A DNA stretch of 51,938 bases from Sphingomonas faeni (GTDB lineage: Bacteria > Pseudomonadota > Alphaproteobacteria > Sphingomonadales > Sphingomonadaceae): contig NZ_JANBVH010000032.1 of the NCBI RefSeq assembly GCF_024273235.1, forward strand, positions 1 to 51,938. Direction: 5' to 3'. The position numbers and the translations under genes were made by a program. The notes beneath the pieces are model-generated. The model saw nothing but the letters and a program-made list of their open reading frames with translations, had not been told where the DNA came from and searched no databases. Position 1 is the stretch's first letter; each line of letters starts with the position of its first letter. Positions 8,041-16,880 of this stretch are shown piece after piece.

Positions 8041-8958
8041 TCACGCTGTGTGTGATGATTGGTGGTGGTCGGCGGCCTCGTTCGAGTCTTCGTCGACGGT
8101 GATGTCGACCGACACGCTCATGTCGAGGAAGCTGCCGGGAAAGCCGCTCCAGGTGCCGGAGACGGGCACCGCCTGGTAGATATCGCGCGCGACGGCGACG
8201 CGGACGAGGCCGCGGTTGCCGACGATGCCGTTGGTCGGATCGAACTCGACCCAGCCCGAGCCGGGGATATAGACGCGGACCCAGGCATGCGTGTTGCCGC
8301 CGCCGGTGCGATGTTCTCGACGTGTCGGATTGTAGACATAGCCCGATACGAACCGTGCCGCGAAGCCGAGCGCGCGGACCGCCTCGATCATCAGCATCGC
8401 ATAGTCGCGGCAGGTGCCCTTGCGCTTGGCGAGCGTCTCTATCGGCGACTGCGTGCCCTTTTCGGGACGCTGGACATAGGTGAACTCGCGCTTGATCGCC
8501 GCGGTCATCTCGGAGAGCATCGCGAGCGTATCGGTCTGCCCGCCCGGCGCGACGAACCGCCGCGCCCAGGTGTCGATCTCGCGCAGCGGATCGTGATGCT
8601 GGCGCTCGATCGAGCGGAGCAGGTCGGGCATCTCCTCCGACGAATAGGTGAACGGATAGAAGCGCGCGTAACGTTCGATATCGACGTTCTGGAGTTCGGC
8701 GGGGGTGTGAGCGAGCCTCACGCGGCTGTCGATCACGAGGTCCTTGGCGCGCTTGTCGAAGGTGGCGATCGCGACCGCGTTGCCGAACACGTCGTGCAGC
8801 CAGCGAACGTCGGACGGCTCCGGGGTGATCGTCAGCTGCGTGTCGATCAGATGCTGGTCGTAGCTTTCGCGCGGCCGGACCATGATCCGATGCTCGCCGA
8901 ACGCAACCGGTTGGCGATACGAGTATTTGGTTACATGAGAGAGCGTTAGAGATGGCAT
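8041..8958 (-). CDS. Transglutaminase-like protein with bacterial N-terminal domain (first of pair)
   Basis: A 305-residue protein. An N-terminal beta domain (about 1-100, starting PSLTLSHVTKYSYRQPV) precedes a transglutaminase core with the full triad: Cys in KGTCRDYAMLM, His in NTHAWVRVYI and Asp in VEFDPTNG. The ATG at 8958 is preferred because the conserved N-terminus begins there; longer in-frame starts (8976, 9045) run into the divergent gene. Proteins of this type are thought to act as cysteine proteases or amidases. It is divergent from the N-formylglutamate amidohydrolase-like gene with only 16 bp between the starts. Confidence 0.9.
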   Translation of the reverse strand: MPSLTLSHVTKYSYRQPVAFGEHRIMVRPRESYDQHLIDTQLTITPEPSDVRWLHDVFGNAVAIATFDKRAKDLVIDSRVRLAHTPAELQNVDIERYARFYPFTYSSEEMPDLLRSIERQHHDPLREIDTWARRFVAPGGQTDTLAMLSEMTAAIKREFTYVQRPEKGTQSPIETLAKRKGTCRDYAMLMIEAVRALGFAARFVSGYVYNPTRREHRTGGGNTHAWVRVYIPGSGWVEFDPTNGIVGNRGLVRVAVARDIYQAVPVSGTWSGFPGSFLDMSVSVDITVDEDSNEAADHHQSSHTA

Positions 8959-8974
8959 CGAGGATCCACGTCGC

Positions 8975-9763
8975 ATGAACAGCACTGCCAGCCAAACGCT
9001 GCTTGGGACCGAAGATGCCGCACCGGTCAGGGTAATCAACCCCAAAGGCGCGTCATCGTTCCTGTTGATCGGCGATCATGCGGGAAATGCCGTACCGAAG
9101 GCGCTGGGGTCGCTGGGCCTGAGCGAGGCGGAGCTGTCGCGGCACATCGGCTGGGACATCGGCATCGGCGAACTGGGTGCGCTGCTATCCGAGAAGCTCG
9201 ACGCGGTGTTCGTCCGGCAGAGCTATTCGCGGCTGGTGATCGACTGCAACCGGAGCCCGAGCCAGCCGGATCTGATCGCCGAGGTGAGCGACGGGACCGT
9301 GGTGCCGGGCAATGCGGGGCTCGGGGAGGCCGATCGTGCAGCGAGGTTCGACGAGATTCACACGCCGTATCAGGCGGCGATCGCGGCGGAGATCGCGCGA
9401 CGCGATGCGGCGGGGATGACGACGGTGCTGGTCGCGCTGCACAGCTTCACGCCGGCGATGAAGGGCGCGTTGCGGGATCAGGCGCGGCCCTGGCATATCG
9501 GCATCCTGCACGACGGCGGCGACACCGCGTTCGCGCACGCGCTGCTCGACGTGTTGCGCGACGAGGCGGACCTGGTGGTGGGCGACAACGAACCGTACCG
9601 GATGGACCTGATCGACTACACCATCCCGCGTCATGCGTATCCGCAGCGTCGGCTCTATGCCGAGATCGAGGTTCGGCAGGATCTGCTGGGGTCGAGCGAG
9701 GGATGTGCGGCATGGGCGGAGCGGCTGGCGCGGGTGCTGCCGGTGGCGCTGGGCCTGCTGTAG
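8975..9763 (+). CDS. N-formylglutamate amidohydrolase family protein
   Basis: A 262-residue member of the N-formylglutamate amidohydrolase (HutG-like) family, with FLLIGDHAGNAVP near the N-terminus, VIDCNRSP and VALHSFTP as metal and active-site neighbourhoods, and EIEVRQDLL near the end. True HutG completes histidine degradation, but no hut genes are nearby, so a role on another N-acyl or N-formyl amino acid is as likely. The ATG at 8975 is in good frame with the conserved start. Confidence 0.87.
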   Translation: MNSTASQTLLGTEDAAPVRVINPKGASSFLLIGDHAGNAVPKALGSLGLSEAELSRHIGWDIGIGELGALLSEKLDAVFVRQSYSRLVIDCNRSPSQPDLIAEVSDGTVVPGNAGLGEADRAARFDEIHTPYQAAIAAEIARRDAAGMTTVLVALHSFTPAMKGALRDQARPWHIGILHDGGDTAFAHALLDVLRDEADLVVGDNEPYRMDLIDYTIPRHAYPQRRLYAEIEVRQDLLGSSEGCAAWAERLARVLPVALGLL

Positions 9764-9775
9764 GTCCGATATTTC

Positions 9776-9901
9776 GATCCTCCCCCGCCAGGGGGAGGTG
9801 GCTGGCACTCGCCAGACGGAGGGGGAGGAAAGGTAAACCCTGGTTGCGTGTCCTCCCCCTCCGTCGCCTTTGGCGCCACCTCCCCCTTGCGGGGGAGGAT
9901 C
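9776..9901. repeat. Nested palindromic intergenic repeat, family A, copy 2
   Basis: Again 126 bp, with the same outer arms as copy 1 (one base differs in the right arm, CTTGCGGGGG for CTGGCGGGGG) and the same inner GACGGAGGGGGAGG stem. It starts 13 bp behind the stop of the amidohydrolase-like gene and ends 128 bp before the histidine kinase. Confidence 0.9.
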
Positions 9902-10029
9902 AGAGTGTTTGGGGTTCGGTTTGGCCATGGGTTCGCAGGCGCAATCGGATCGGGGATCGTCTTGGCGGTCTGGTGCGTTCGCTCGGCGGCCAAAGATGTG
10001 ACCACCCCTCTGTTTGAAACTCGAGCCTG

Positions 10030-12936
10030 ATGCAGTCCACGCCCCAGCCCCCGGCGCCCGACCAGATCCCGATCCCGGCGCAGGAGCGGTACAAGGCCCT
10101 GTTCGAGGCGATCGACGCGGGATTCTGCATCGCCGAGGTCATCTTCGACGAGCATCGGACGGCGGTCGATTACCGCTTCGTCGAGGTCAATCCGCAGTTC
10201 GAGCAACAGACCGGGCTGCTCGACGCGGTCGGCCGTACCGCACGCGAGCTCGTTCCCGATCTCGAGCAATTCTGGTTCGACACGTACGGCAAGGTCGCAC
10301 TGACCGGCGAGCCGGTACGGTTCGATCATGGCTCCGACCCGATGGACCGCTGGTTCGAGGTGCATGCATTCCGGATCGGCGCGCCCGACGCGCATCTCGT
10401 CGCGATCCTGTTCAACGACATCTCGGACCGCCGCCGCGCCGCGTTGCAGACCCAGGAGAGCGAGGACCGCCTCACCCAGGCGCTGACCGCGGGCAACGGC
10501 ATCGGCACCTGGGACTGGGACGTTCCCAACGACAGGATCAAGGCGGACGAACGGTTCGCGCGGCTGTACGGCGTGCCGGTCGAGATGGCCCGCAAGGGCG
10601 CGCCGCTCGAGCGCTATTTCGCCTGCGTCCATCCCGACGACTTGCCGGCGACCCGATGCGGCGTCGCCGATGCGATGGAGGCGGGCGGCGACTATTCCGC
10701 GGAATACCGCGTGGTCCAGCCCGACGGCGCAATCCGCTGGGTCGCCGCGCAGGGCCGGTGTCGGCTCGCCGCGAATGGCTCGCCGCTGCGTTTTTCGGGC
10801 GTCAGCTTCGACATCACCGAACGCAAGCAGGCCGACCTGCGGCAACACGCCTTGCTCGAACTGGGCGATGCGATCCGCGACCTGACCGAACCCGACGAGA
10901 TCGCCTATGCCGCGTCGGCGATCCTCGGCACCGCGTTGCAGGTCAGCCGGGTCGGCTACGGCGTGATCGACACGGTGCGGGAGACGATCACCGTCGAACG
11001 CGACTGGAACGCGCCGGGGATCACGACCATCGCCGGTACGCTCCGGTTTCGCGACCACGGGTCCTATATCGAGGATCTGAAGGTCGGCCGCACCGTGGCC
11101 ATCGCCGACGTCGATCTCGACCCGCGGACGTCCGAAACGGCCGATGTGCTGAGGGCGATCAGCGCGGCGTCGTTCGTGAACATGCCATTGGTCGAGCAGG
11201 ATGATTTCGTCGCCTTGCTCTATGCCAATCACGCGACGCCGCGGCTATGGACCGAGAACGACCTGCTGCTGATGCGCGAGGTCGCCGAACGCGTCCGCAC
11301 CGCGACCGAGCGCCTGCGCGCCGAGAACGCCCGCCGCGCCAGCGAAGAACAGTTCCGCGTGTTCGCCGAGGCGGTGCCGAACCAGATCTGGGCGGCGCGA
11401 CCGGACGGCTATCTCTATTGGTTCAACCAGCAGGTCTATGCCTTCAACGGCCTCGAGCCCGGCGCGCTCGACGGCACGCGCAGCTGGGCGAACCAGGTGC
11501 ACCCGGAGGACTCCCCTGCTGCAACAGAGGCTTGGAAGCGATCCCTCACAACCGGTGAGCGCTACAACGCCGAGTTTCGCGCGCGCGGCAAGGACGGCAT
11601 CTACCGCTGGTTCCTGGTCCGCGCCGATCCGGTCCGCGCCGCCGACGGTACGATCCTGCGCTGGGTCGGCACCAACACCGATATCGACGACAGCCGTCGC
11701 CAGGCCGCCGAGCTGGTCCGCTGGAACGAGACGCTCGAGGAGCAGGTCGCCGCCCGCACCCGCGAGCTGATGGCGACCGAGGAAGCGCTGCGCCAGAGCC
11801 AGAAGATGGAAGCGGTCGGCCAGTTGACGGGCGGAATCGCGCATGATTTCAACAATCTCCTGACCGGTATTACCGGCAGTTTGGAACTGTTGGGAATCCG
11901 CATCTCGCAAGGGCGGCTGAACGATGTCGAGCGCTATTCGATCGCCGCACAGGGCGCCGCCAAGCGTGCGGCCGCACTGACCCACCGCCTGCTCGCCTTC
12001 TCCCGCCGACAGACGCTCGATCCCAAGCCGACCGACGTCAATCGGCTCGTGTCGGGGATGGAGGATCTGGTGCGGCGGACGGTCGGTCCCGCCATCGAGG
12101 TGGAGGTCGTCGAGGCGGTCGGGCTGTGGGCCACGCTGGTCGATCCGAACCAGTTGGAGAACGCGCTGCTCAACCTGTGCATCAACGCGCGCGACGCGAT
12201 GCCCGAGGGCGGGCGGCTGACGATCGAGACCGCCAACCGCTGGATCGACGCACGAACCGCGCGTGAACGCGAGCTTGAGCCCGGCCAATATGTCTCGCTC
12301 AGCGTATCGGATACCGGCACCGGGATGCCGCCCGAGGTGATTGCCAAGGCGTTCGACCCGTTCTTCACGACCAAGCCGCTCGGGCTCGGCACTGGGCTCG
12401 GGCTATCGATGATCTACGGGTTCGCGCGACAGTCGGGTGGCCAGGTGCGGATCTATTCCGAGGTCGGCGACGGTACCAACGTCTGCCTCTATCTGCCGCG
12501 GCATTTCGGCGAGGCGGAAGACGCCGGCGTCGATGCCGAACTCGCCGACGCCCCGCGCGCGCTCGACGGCGAGACCGTGCTGGTGGTCGACGACGAGCCG
12601 ACCGTGCGGATGCTCGTGATCGAGGTGCTGGAGGAACTCGGCTATAAGGCGATCGAGGCGGCGGACGGCGCCGCGGGATTGAAACTGCTGCAATCGTCCG
12701 CGCGGATCGACCTGCTGGTAACCGATGTCGGACTGCCCGGCGGGATGAACGGACGCCAGATGGCCGACGCCGCACGCGTCGGGCGGCCCGAGCTGAAGAT
12801 CCTCTTCATCACCGGCTATGCGGAGAATGCGGTGGTCGGCAACGGCTTCCTCGATCCGGGCATGCACGTGATGACCAAGCCGTTCGCGATGGAAGCGCTG
12901 GCTGGGCGGATCAAGGCGTTGATTACCGCGGGATGA
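10030..12936 (+). CDS. Hybrid sensor histidine kinase, PAS-PAS-GAF-PAS-HisKA-HATPase-REC
   Basis: A 968-residue cytosolic hybrid kinase with no membrane segments. Domains in order: PAS about 20-135, PAS about 150-275, GAF about 285-430, PAS about 445-560 ending in the PAC-like RWVGTNTDIDDS, then HisKA with phospho-acceptor His in GGIAHDFNNLLTG. The ATPase has N-box LLNLCINARDAMPEGG, G1 SDTGTGMP and G2 GLGTGLGLSM. The receiver domain (about 845-965) starts VLVVDDEP, has the Asp in LLVTDVGLPGG and Lys in TKPF. The H-D-F-N-N motif places it in the HPK4-like group. No separate response regulator lies beside it, so output must go through another partner. The sensed signal is unknown. Confidence 0.93.
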   Translation: MQSTPQPPAPDQIPIPAQERYKALFEAIDAGFCIAEVIFDEHRTAVDYRFVEVNPQFEQQTGLLDAVGRTARELVPDLEQFWFDTYGKVALTGEPVRFDHGSDPMDRWFEVHAFRIGAPDAHLVAILFNDISDRRRAALQTQESEDRLTQALTAGNGIGTWDWDVPNDRIKADERFARLYGVPVEMARKGAPLERYFACVHPDDLPATRCGVADAMEAGGDYSAEYRVVQPDGAIRWVAAQGRCRLAANGSPLRFSGVSFDITERKQADLRQHALLELGDAIRDLTEPDEIAYAASAILGTALQVSRVGYGVIDTVRETITVERDWNAPGITTIAGTLRFRDHGSYIEDLKVGRTVAIADVDLDPRTSETADVLRAISAASFVNMPLVEQDDFVALLYANHATPRLWTENDLLLMREVAERVRTATERLRAENARRASEEQFRVFAEAVPNQIWAARPDGYLYWFNQQVYAFNGLEPGALDGTRSWANQVHPEDSPAATEAWKRSLTTGERYNAEFRARGKDGIYRWFLVRADPVRAADGTILRWVGTNTDIDDSRRQAAELVRWNETLEEQVAARTRELMATEEALRQSQKMEAVGQLTGGIAHDFNNLLTGITGSLELLGIRISQGRLNDVERYSIAAQGAAKRAAALTHRLLAFSRRQTLDPKPTDVNRLVSGMEDLVRRTVGPAIEVEVVEAVGLWATLVDPNQLENALLNLCINARDAMPEGGRLTIETANRWIDARTARERELEPGQYVSLSVSDTGTGMPPEVIAKAFDPFFTTKPLGLGTGLGLSMIYGFARQSGGQVRIYSEVGDGTNVCLYLPRHFGEAEDAGVDAELADAPRALDGETVLVVDDEPTVRMLVIEVLEELGYKAIEAADGAAGLKLLQSSARIDLLVTDVGLPGGMNGRQMADAARVGRPELKILFITGYAENAVVGNGFLDPGMHVMTKPFAMEALAGRIKALITAG

Positions 12937-13093
12937 TGTTGCCCGCAGCGTAGATTTCGAACCCGACCGTCGATCGGTGCGCATGGTCCGCCCGCCCCCG
13001 ACGGCATGCGCTTCCGTGCCAGACCGCGCGATGATCTGTGTTGCCTTGCGGTAACAGCCTGACTCCCAAGTACGAAGATGGCAATATTGTCAC

Positions 13094-13113
13094 TTGATAT
13101 GATGTATCATCAA
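13094..13113. promoter_or_regulatory. Palindromic operator candidate upstream of the TonB receptor
   Basis: Two nested inverted repeats lie 52-71 bp before the start: TTGAT-N10-ATCAA outside and ATGAT-GT-ATCAT inside. It is an AT-rich dyad in a GC-rich region and in the right place for a metal-responsive repressor of the Fur/Zur kind. The regulator is inferred from the receptor type, not from a match to a known box. Confidence 0.45.
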
Positions 13114-13164
13114 ATTTACCCGGCGACTCGTACAGGGACGACACCCCGACGATAAGGGAATTTC

Positions 13165-15342
13165 ATGAAGACGATGCTGTTCGGCGCCACCGCCCTGGCT
13201 GCCCTCCTCGCCTCTCAGGCTCACGCTCAGACCGCCGCGACGGATCCCGCGACGCCGGCCCCTACCCCGGCGCCCGCCTCGACGTCGGTCGGTTCGACCA
13301 ACCAGCGTGACATCATCGTCACCGCACCGCTGCAGACCAGCGAGCGCGATGTGTTGCAGGGCACCACCGTCCTCACCGGCCAGGAACTCACGCGTCAGTT
13401 GCGCCCGTCGATCGGTGAGACGCTCGCGCGCCAGCCCGGCGTGTCGGCCAGTTCGTTCGGGCCGAGCGCCTCGCGTCCGATCCTGCGCGGCTTCCAGGGT
13501 GACCGCATCCGCGTGCTGACCGACGGGATCGGCTCGATCGACGTGTCGAACACCTCGGTCGACCACGCGGTCATCATCGATCCGCTGCTCGCCGAGCGCA
13601 TCGAGATTCTGCGCGGCCCCAGCGCGCTGCTGTATGGCACGTCGGCGGTCGGCGGCGTGGTCAACGTCATCGACACGCGCATCCCGCGGTCGGTGCCCGA
13701 GAACGGCTACCGGTTGAACGGGATCGCCAATTATGGCTCGGCGGCGAACGAACGCTCGGGCGGCATGGCCGGCGACGTCGCGGTCGGCCAGCATCTCGTG
13801 CTGCATGCGGACGGCTCGTACCTGAAGTCGGGCGACCTGCGCACCGGCGGCTATATCCTGTCGCGCGACGCCCGCGCACAGGCGCTGGCGACAGCGGCCA
13901 CGCAGCCGGTCGACCCGAACGAAGCCGATCCGATCGATTATGCCGCATCGGCGCAGCTGAAGGGCAAGCTCCCCAACACCCAGTCGGAGACCTGGACGGC
14001 GGGCGCCGGCGCGTCGATCATCACCGACAATGGCAGCCTTGGCGTGTCGTACAGCCACTATGACAGCCTGTACGGCGTGCCGATCCGCTACGCCACGCAA
14101 CCCGGGCAGGAGCAGGAGGCACCGCGTCTCGATGTCGTCCAGAACCGCGTCGACCTGCGCGGCGAGATCGATACCGGCGGCGACGTGCTCAGCAAGATCC
14201 GCGTCCGCGTTGGGCAGGCGAGCTATCGCCATTTCGAGCTGGAAGAAGACAACTCGGTCGGCACCGCCTTCTACAACAAGGGCCTAGAAGGGCGCCTCGA
14301 AGTCGTCCAGGCGAACCGCGGCGGCTGGCAGGGCGCGTCGGGCGTGCAGTTCTACAACCGGATCTTCAACGTGGTCGGCGACGAGGCCTTCCTGCCGAAG
14401 AACGAGACCAACCAGACCGGCCTCTTCACGCTCCAGCAATATGAGTCCGGCAAGTTCCGCGCCGAGGGCGGCGTGCGCTACGAGATCACCGATCTCGCCG
14501 CACGGACGCCCGAGGACGATCTGCGCTTCTTCCGCGGCAGCCAGAGCTATCATTCGGTCTCGGGGTCGCTCGGCGCCTCCTACGCGCTGACCGACAGCAT
14601 CCGCGTCGGCCTGAACGGGTCGCGGACCGAACGGGCGCCCTCGGCCGAGGAACTGTTCGCGAACGGCGCGCATGCGGGCACGCAGGCGTATGAACTCGGC
14701 AACCCCGACTTCAAGCTGGAGAAGTCCTGGGGGCTGGAAGGCACGCTGCACGCGCATGGCGATGGCTTCAGCTTCGATGCGTCGGCCTATTACAACTGGT
14801 TCTCCAACTACATCTCGGAGAACCAGGTCGCGTCGTCGGTCTGCCAGGCTGCTGCGAACCCGTCGGGCCGCGTCGTCGACCTGCCCTGCTTCCAGTATCA
14901 GCAGGCGGATGCGCGCTATTACGGGTTCGAAGCGGATGCGTCGGTGAAGGTCGCGCAGATCGGCGGCTATGCGGTGAACGCCGACGTGCTGGGCGATTAC
15001 GTCCACGCGAACATCGTCGACCAGGGCCCGGTCCCGCGCATCCCGCCGATGCGCGTGCTCGGGGGACTCGAGGCGCAGGGCGATCGGCTGAACGGCCGCG
15101 TCGAGGTGGAGCACGTGTTCGACCAGAATCGGATCGCCGCGTTCGAGACGAAGACCAACGAGTACACGATGGTCAACGCGTCGATCGGGCTGAGCCCGTT
15201 CGGCAAGGATTCGAAGACGACGTTGCTTCTGAGCGCGAACAATCTGTTCGACGTGAATGCCCGGCGCGCGACGAGCTTCCTGAAGGACTTCGCACCGCTT
15301 GCCGGTCGTGATTTCCGCGCGACCCTGCGCTTCGGGCTGTAA
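13165..15342 (+). CDS. TonB-dependent outer membrane receptor, ZnuD-like
   Basis: A 725-residue receptor with a signal peptide (1-21, ending AHAQ), a plug domain (about 45-165, with RDIIVTAPL, the segment PILRGFQGDRIRVLTDG and RIEILRGPSALLYGTSAVGG) and a beta-barrel ending in ATLRFGL. Plug wording and barrel spacing resemble the ZnuD/HmbR-like group, which takes up zinc or haem; the substrate is inferred. RATSFLKDFAPLAGRDF near the end is characteristic of this group. It stands alone, with a palindromic operator candidate upstream and only repeats downstream. Confidence 0.88.
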   Translation: MKTMLFGATALAALLASQAHAQTAATDPATPAPTPAPASTSVGSTNQRDIIVTAPLQTSERDVLQGTTVLTGQELTRQLRPSIGETLARQPGVSASSFGPSASRPILRGFQGDRIRVLTDGIGSIDVSNTSVDHAVIIDPLLAERIEILRGPSALLYGTSAVGGVVNVIDTRIPRSVPENGYRLNGIANYGSAANERSGGMAGDVAVGQHLVLHADGSYLKSGDLRTGGYILSRDARAQALATAATQPVDPNEADPIDYAASAQLKGKLPNTQSETWTAGAGASIITDNGSLGVSYSHYDSLYGVPIRYATQPGQEQEAPRLDVVQNRVDLRGEIDTGGDVLSKIRVRVGQASYRHFELEEDNSVGTAFYNKGLEGRLEVVQANRGGWQGASGVQFYNRIFNVVGDEAFLPKNETNQTGLFTLQQYESGKFRAEGGVRYEITDLAARTPEDDLRFFRGSQSYHSVSGSLGASYALTDSIRVGLNGSRTERAPSAEELFANGAHAGTQAYELGNPDFKLEKSWGLEGTLHAHGDGFSFDASAYYNWFSNYISENQVASSVCQAAANPSGRVVDLPCFQYQQADARYYGFEADASVKVAQIGGYAVNADVLGDYVHANIVDQGPVPRIPPMRVLGGLEAQGDRLNGRVEVEHVFDQNRIAAFETKTNEYTMVNASIGLSPFGKDSKTTLLLSANNLFDVNARRATSFLKDFAPLAGRDFRATLRFGL

Positions 15343-15368
15343 AGCCGCTACACGCCCCCTCCCCCAAC

Positions 15369-15454
15369 CGTCACCCCAGCGAAAGCTGGGGTCTCCCCCC
15401 GTGGCACGCGGCGTCTGCCCCCATGATGAGATCCCAGCTTTCGCTGGGATGACG
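15369..15454. repeat. Paired-hairpin intergenic repeat, family B, copy 1
   Basis: An 86-bp unit that begins CGTCACCCCAGCGAAAGCTG and ends with the related complement TTTCGCTGGGATGACG. Each end forms its own hairpin, and the middle contains CCGTGGCACGCGGCGT, which copy 2 shares. Confidence 0.85.
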
Positions 15455-15511
15455 TGCGGGGTGAGGCGCGATTTGTAGGCGATGCTGCGCTTCGGGTTGT
15501 AACCCGCTCGC

Positions 15512-15643
15512 GATCCTCCCCCGCCAGGGGGAGGTGGCGGGCTCTTGCCAGACGGAGGGGGAGGATAGGGACACCTCTGTTCCGTGTCCTCCCCCTCCCC
15601 CTCCGTCACCTTCGGCGACACCTCCCCCTGGCGGGGGGAGGAT
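15512..15643. repeat. Nested palindromic intergenic repeat, family A, copy 3
   Basis: About 132 bp, slightly longer than copies 1 and 2 because of extra C-rich bases in the inner right stem. It is sandwiched between the two family B copies. The whole 566-bp gap 15343-15908 consists of B, A and B followed by the oxidase promoter region; no gene was seen in it. Confidence 0.88.
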
Positions 15644-15674
15644 TGGCCGAACGAATGTTGATCCTCCCCCCGTC

Positions 15675-15758
15675 CGTCACCCCAGCGAAAGCTGGGGTAT
15701 CCGCCGTGGCACGCGGCGTTCGCCACATGCTGAGATCCCAGCCTTCGCTGGGGTGACG
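15675..15758. repeat. Paired-hairpin intergenic repeat, family B, copy 2
   Basis: An 84-bp unit in the same orientation as copy 1, with the shared middle CCGTGGCACGCGGCGT and the end hairpin CCCAGCCTTCGCTGGGG. Confidence 0.85.
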
Positions 15759-15908
15759 GGGAAGGATACCCGCTGGCCCATCGCAGGAGGGACAGCCCCC
15801 CGCAGAAGGGACAGTGCTTCACCCCCAACATGAAACATATGTCATTTTCGGGTTTACGCCGCCCCGCCCCCGCCGCTAGGAGAAGTCCTTCTAAAGGGTG
15901 GCAAGGTG

Positions 15909-16880
15909 ATGATGCGGAAGGCTATTTCTCTTTCCGTGGGCGCGTGCCTGCCGCTGTTGGCGGCGTGCAACCAGCACCAGTCGACGCTCGCCCCGTTCGG
16001 TGAGGAAGCGGACAAGGTCCTCTCGATCACCATCGTCCTTGTCATTGGTGCCATCATTCTCGCAGGGGGCCTCGCGCTGCTCATGCGTCACGCGATGCGC
16101 GCGCCCGAGGGCGACCTGACGCACAAGGGCGGGATGAAGCTGGTGCTGTGGCTCGGCGGTATCGGGCCCTCGATCATCCTGCTGGCGCTGCTTCTCTACG
16201 CGCTCCCCGCGATGCGCCCGCGCGAGGTCGCGAACAGCGATCTCCGCATCGGCGTCGAGGGCGAGCAATTCTGGTGGCGGGTCCGCTATGCCCCGCCCGG
16301 TGGATCGGTGGTCGAGGGGGCCAACGAACTTCGCCTGCCCGTCGGCCGCACCGTCGAACTGTCGCTGCGCAGCCCCGACGTCATCCACAGCTTCTGGGTG
16401 CCTGGCCTCGCCGGCAAGATGGACATGATCCCCGGCCGCACCAACCGGCTCGTCGTTCGCGCGACCAAGGCGGGGACGTACCGCGGTGTCTGCGCGGAGT
16501 TCTGCGGGCTCGGCCATGCGCTGATGGCATTCGACGTGATCGCGATGGAGCCCCCCGCGTTCGAGCGCTGGCTCGCCGCGCAACGCCAGCCCGCCGTCGT
16601 CACTGCATCGCCGGGCGCGCGCGCCTTCGCGAGCTATGGCTGCAGCGGCTGCCACAGCGTCCGCGGGGTCGGACCGGTCGCGAAGATCGGCCCGGACCTC
16701 ACGCACTTCGGTTCGCGCCCGACGCTCGCCGCCGGCATCCTGCCGATGACCAAGGCCAATATCGCCGGATTCGTTCGCGATCCGGCCAAGACCAAGCCGG
16801 GCGTGCGGATGCCCGCCTTCCCGCAGATGTCGGCCGCCGAAGCCGACCAGATCGCCAGCTATCTCCAGGGGCTCAAATGA
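15909..16880 (+). CDS. ctaC: Cytochrome c oxidase subunit II with fused cytochrome c domain (caa3 type)
   Basis: About 323 residues. A lipoprotein signal (lipobox LAAC, Cys about 20) is followed by two membrane helices (about 38-60 and 74-97), a cupredoxin domain with the CuA site CAEFCGLGHALM, and a C-terminal cytochrome c domain with CSGCH and a Met ligand in RMPAFP. It takes electrons from a donor and passes them through haem c and CuA to subunit I. AAGG at 15903-15906 supports an ATG at 15909 or 15912; an in-frame GTG at 15906 is less likely. Its stop overlaps the next start by 4 nt. Confidence 0.95.
   Translation: MMRKAISLSVGACLPLLAACNQHQSTLAPFGEEADKVLSITIVLVIGAIILAGGLALLMRHAMRAPEGDLTHKGGMKLVLWLGGIGPSIILLALLLYALPAMRPREVANSDLRIGVEGEQFWWRVRYAPPGGSVVEGANELRLPVGRTVELSLRSPDVIHSFWVPGLAGKMDMIPGRTNRLVVRATKAGTYRGVCAEFCGLGHALMAFDVIAMEPPAFERWLAAQRQPAVVTASPGARAFASYGCSGCHSVRGVGPVAKIGPDLTHFGSRPTLAAGILPMTKANIAGFVRDPAKTKPGVRMPAFPQMSAAEADQIASYLQGLK

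Noticed and set aside
12937..13164. Cobalamin or other riboswitch before the TonB receptor
   Set aside because: No conserved riboswitch core was found in the 228-bp leader; only the palindrome stands out.
6601..15758. CRISPR array or insertion sequences from the dispersed repeats
   Set aside because: Copies are kilobases apart, not regularly spaced, and contain no transposase or cas genes.
14284..15831. 515-codon minus-strand frame opposite the TonB receptor and spanning the repeats
   Set aside because: It runs through three repeat elements and the antisense of a clear receptor.
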